NCBI RefSeq assembly: GCF_900142925.1 | Contig: NZ_FRCN01000014.1 | Coordinates: 186,001-250,000 of the forward strand | Length of the DNA stretch: 64,000 nucleotides | Direction of reading: 5' to 3' | DNA from: Chitinophaga sp. CF418 | Lineage (GTDB): Bacteria > Bacteroidota > Bacteroidia > Chitinophagales > Chitinophagaceae | Shown: piece by piece, positions 62,765 through 64,000 of the stretch | Layout: every line of letters begins with the position of its first letter | Position numbering within the stretch: the stretch's first letter is position 1 | Program-made: the position numbers and the translations under genes | The notes under the pieces: model-generated | Database searches by the model: none | What the model was told of the DNA's origin: nothing | The model's input: the letters and a program-made list of their open reading frames with translations, nothing else

Positions 62765-63513
62765 CTCAACCACTTCCTCAACGCATTTGATTTCTCCCTG
62801 CTCACCACTACTTCCTCCGCGGGAGGAAACAGGTCCAGTTTCAGCTTACCATTAAATACCTGGTGGATCTTTTGTATAGCTCCGGCAGATACAATGTATT
62901 GTCTGGTGGCCCGGAAAAAATCCCTGGGGTTCAACTCCTGTTCCAGCTCTTCCAGGGTCTGATCTATTGCATAACGTTCTGATTGTTTGGTAACAAGATA
63001 GACCAGTTTATTTTCCGAAAAGAAATAAGCGATACCCTCCACCATCACCGGTATCAGCAGATCGCGGTAAGATACCAGGAAACGGGACCGGTATACCACT
63101 TCCCGGTGTTGCATCTTCCTGATCACGTCCAGCAGGTCTGGACCATTGGAGGGGTTAACCAATCCCTTTATTCTTGTGATGCTTTTTTCGAGCTGTGCTT
63201 CCTCTAGTGGTTTCAGCAAATAGTCAATACCATTCACTTCAAATGCCTTCAGGGCGTATTCATCGTAAGCGGTAATAAAGATAACATGTGAGCGGATCTG
63301 CACATGGTCGAAGATCTCAAAGCTTAGTCCATCCGTCAGCTTAATATCCATACAGATGATATCGGGATGTTCATGCTCTTTCAGCCAGTCTATACTTGAC
63401 TGTACCGTCTGCAATTCTCCAACAATCTGAATTTGTTTATCGATCTGCAATAACAGTTTTTTCAATCTCGCCGCATTAGGTAACTCGTCTTCAATGATCA
63501 GTATGCTCAGCAT
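62761..63513 (-). CDS. LytTR-family response regulator
   Basis: 250 residues from the Met at 63513 (MLSILIIEDELPNA); an upstream Met at 63525 is possible. REC domain (phosphoacceptor Asp about 56 in IICMDIKLTDG, Lys in YLLKPLEE) and C-terminal LytTR DNA-binding domain (about 150-250: SRFLVSYRDLLIPV, YAIDQTLEELEQEL and FFRATRQYIVS). Overlaps the kinase gene end by 23 bp, so they are co-translated. Confidence 0.92.
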   Translation of the reverse strand: MLSILIIEDELPNAARLKKLLLQIDKQIQIVGELQTVQSSIDWLKEHEHPDIICMDIKLTDGLSFEIFDHVQIRSHVIFITAYDEYALKAFEVNGIDYLLKPLEEAQLEKSITRIKGLVNPSNGPDLLDVIRKMQHREVVYRSRFLVSYRDLLIPVMVEGIAYFFSENKLVYLVTKQSERYAIDQTLEELEQELNPRDFFRATRQYIVSAGAIQKIHQVFNGKLKLDLFPPAEEVVVSREKSNALRKWLS

Positions 63514-64000
63514 GTTCCTTTGCATTTTTTTTCATCAATGGTATCTTCACTTCAAAGTAGTTTCCGGTATTGTTAATAATAGGCTTGTTACCACTCAGCA
63601 GCAGGTAACGCTGGGTAATGTTCTTCAACCCCAGCTGTGCGCCTGGCTCCTGTATCCGCTTGGGATTCTTGTTATTCTTCACCACAAGCCACTTATTATC
63701 TTCAATGTAAATATCGATAATCAGGGGCGAATCATTGGTAAACTGGTTATGTTTAATCGCATTTTCAATGAGTAACTGTAAGGTCAGCGGAGCAATATCA
63801 CTTTGCAGATGATCTATTTCCGGTGATATATTGACACGGATGGCCTGGCCATACCTGATCTTATGCAGGAAAAGCACATTCTTGATAAAATCGAGTTCCA
63901 CCGCTATGGCAATAGTATTCTGTGTACGGTTGGCCAACATATAGCGGTAGATGGAAGATAATTTCACCACATAATTAACAGATAAGGAGGGATTTTCCTC
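63491..64000 (-). CDS. LytS-type sensor histidine kinase, partial
   Basis: About 170 C-terminal residues; the N-terminus lies beyond the window edge. Visible: end of the His_kinase region (SVNYVVKLSSIYRYMLANRT), ATPase motifs IENAIKHNQ (N-box), GLKNITQRYLLL (G-box). Sensor for the LytTR regulator encoded next to it. TM segments and the phospho-His are outside the window. Confidence 0.9.
   Translation of the reverse strand, partial: EENPSLSVNYVVKLSSIYRYMLANRTQNTIAIAVELDFIKNVLFLHKIRYGQAIRVNISPEIDHLQSDIAPLTLQLLIENAIKHNQFTNDSPLIIDIYIEDNKWLVVKNNKNPKRIQEPGAQLGLKNITQRYLLLSGNKPIINNTGNYFEVKIPLMKKNAKEHAEHTDH

Overview
The window looks like a Bacteroidota chromosome, most probably family Chitinophagaceae (Chitinophaga-like). 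The support is several promoters with the -7 element TAnnTTTG, few Shine-Dalgarno sequences, an ECF sigma/FecR/STN module, a C-terminal type IX secretion sorting domain, LytTR and hybrid-style two-component systems, and a Bacteroidota-type nos cluster. No tRNA, rRNA or CRISPR array was seen. All family calls come from reading the translated sequence, without a database search.

1-7000 is one end of an integrated mobile element. A leftward phage-like block (orphan C5-methyltransferase, Cys-rich HNH-type protein, SSB-tailed protein, small unknowns) diverges from a LexA/CI-type repressor across two palindromic operators. A large serine recombinase closes the element. Its catalytic N-terminus can be reached only through a -1 shift in a run of five A on the coding strand. 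The next reading frame (to 7508) runs open into the recombinase end and looks like a host gene cut by the insertion.

7000-16200 is an accessory or defence-like stretch: a DUF4935-type PIN protein, convergent with a 1296-residue protein that joins an N-terminal Cap4/DUF4297-like nuclease to a STAND-type P-loop ATPase and a long helical C-terminus (a candidate antiviral Avs-like protein). A YhcG/DUF1016 nuclease broken at a G7 tract follows. Three copies of a roughly 30-bp repeat lie here, each followed by a hairpin.

16200-41000 is mostly regulatory and small-molecule enzyme genes: an OmpR/histidine kinase pair divergent from a thioredoxin, a cluster of alpha/beta hydrolases (one of them a pseudogene), Crp/Fnr, AraC, LysR, HxlR and sigma-54 regulators, and two probable imports (a GC-rich VOC protein; an XRE-pentapeptide regulator with a drug-type ABC exporter that carries a strong Shine-Dalgarno sequence).

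41000-50300 holds a clade II (Sec-type) nitrous oxide reductase operon: cytochrome c, nosZ, a 4-TM protein, nosL, nosD, nosF, nosY. It meets tail to tail a heme-copper-oxidase-like membrane protein. NosZ reduces N2O to N2, the cytochrome is the likely electron donor, NosD/F/Y and NosL serve copper-site assembly. Genes for the rest of denitrification are not in the window.

50300-64000 contains a secreted GH71/99-like glycosidase, a TetR/VOC pair sharing an operator, an HxlR/SDR pair, a 680-bp non-coding region with a large tandem-repeat palindrome, an ABC-F ATPase, the ECF sigma/FecR/STN set, a 2OG-Fe(II) oxygenase and a LytTR regulator with the end of its histidine kinase cut by the window edge.
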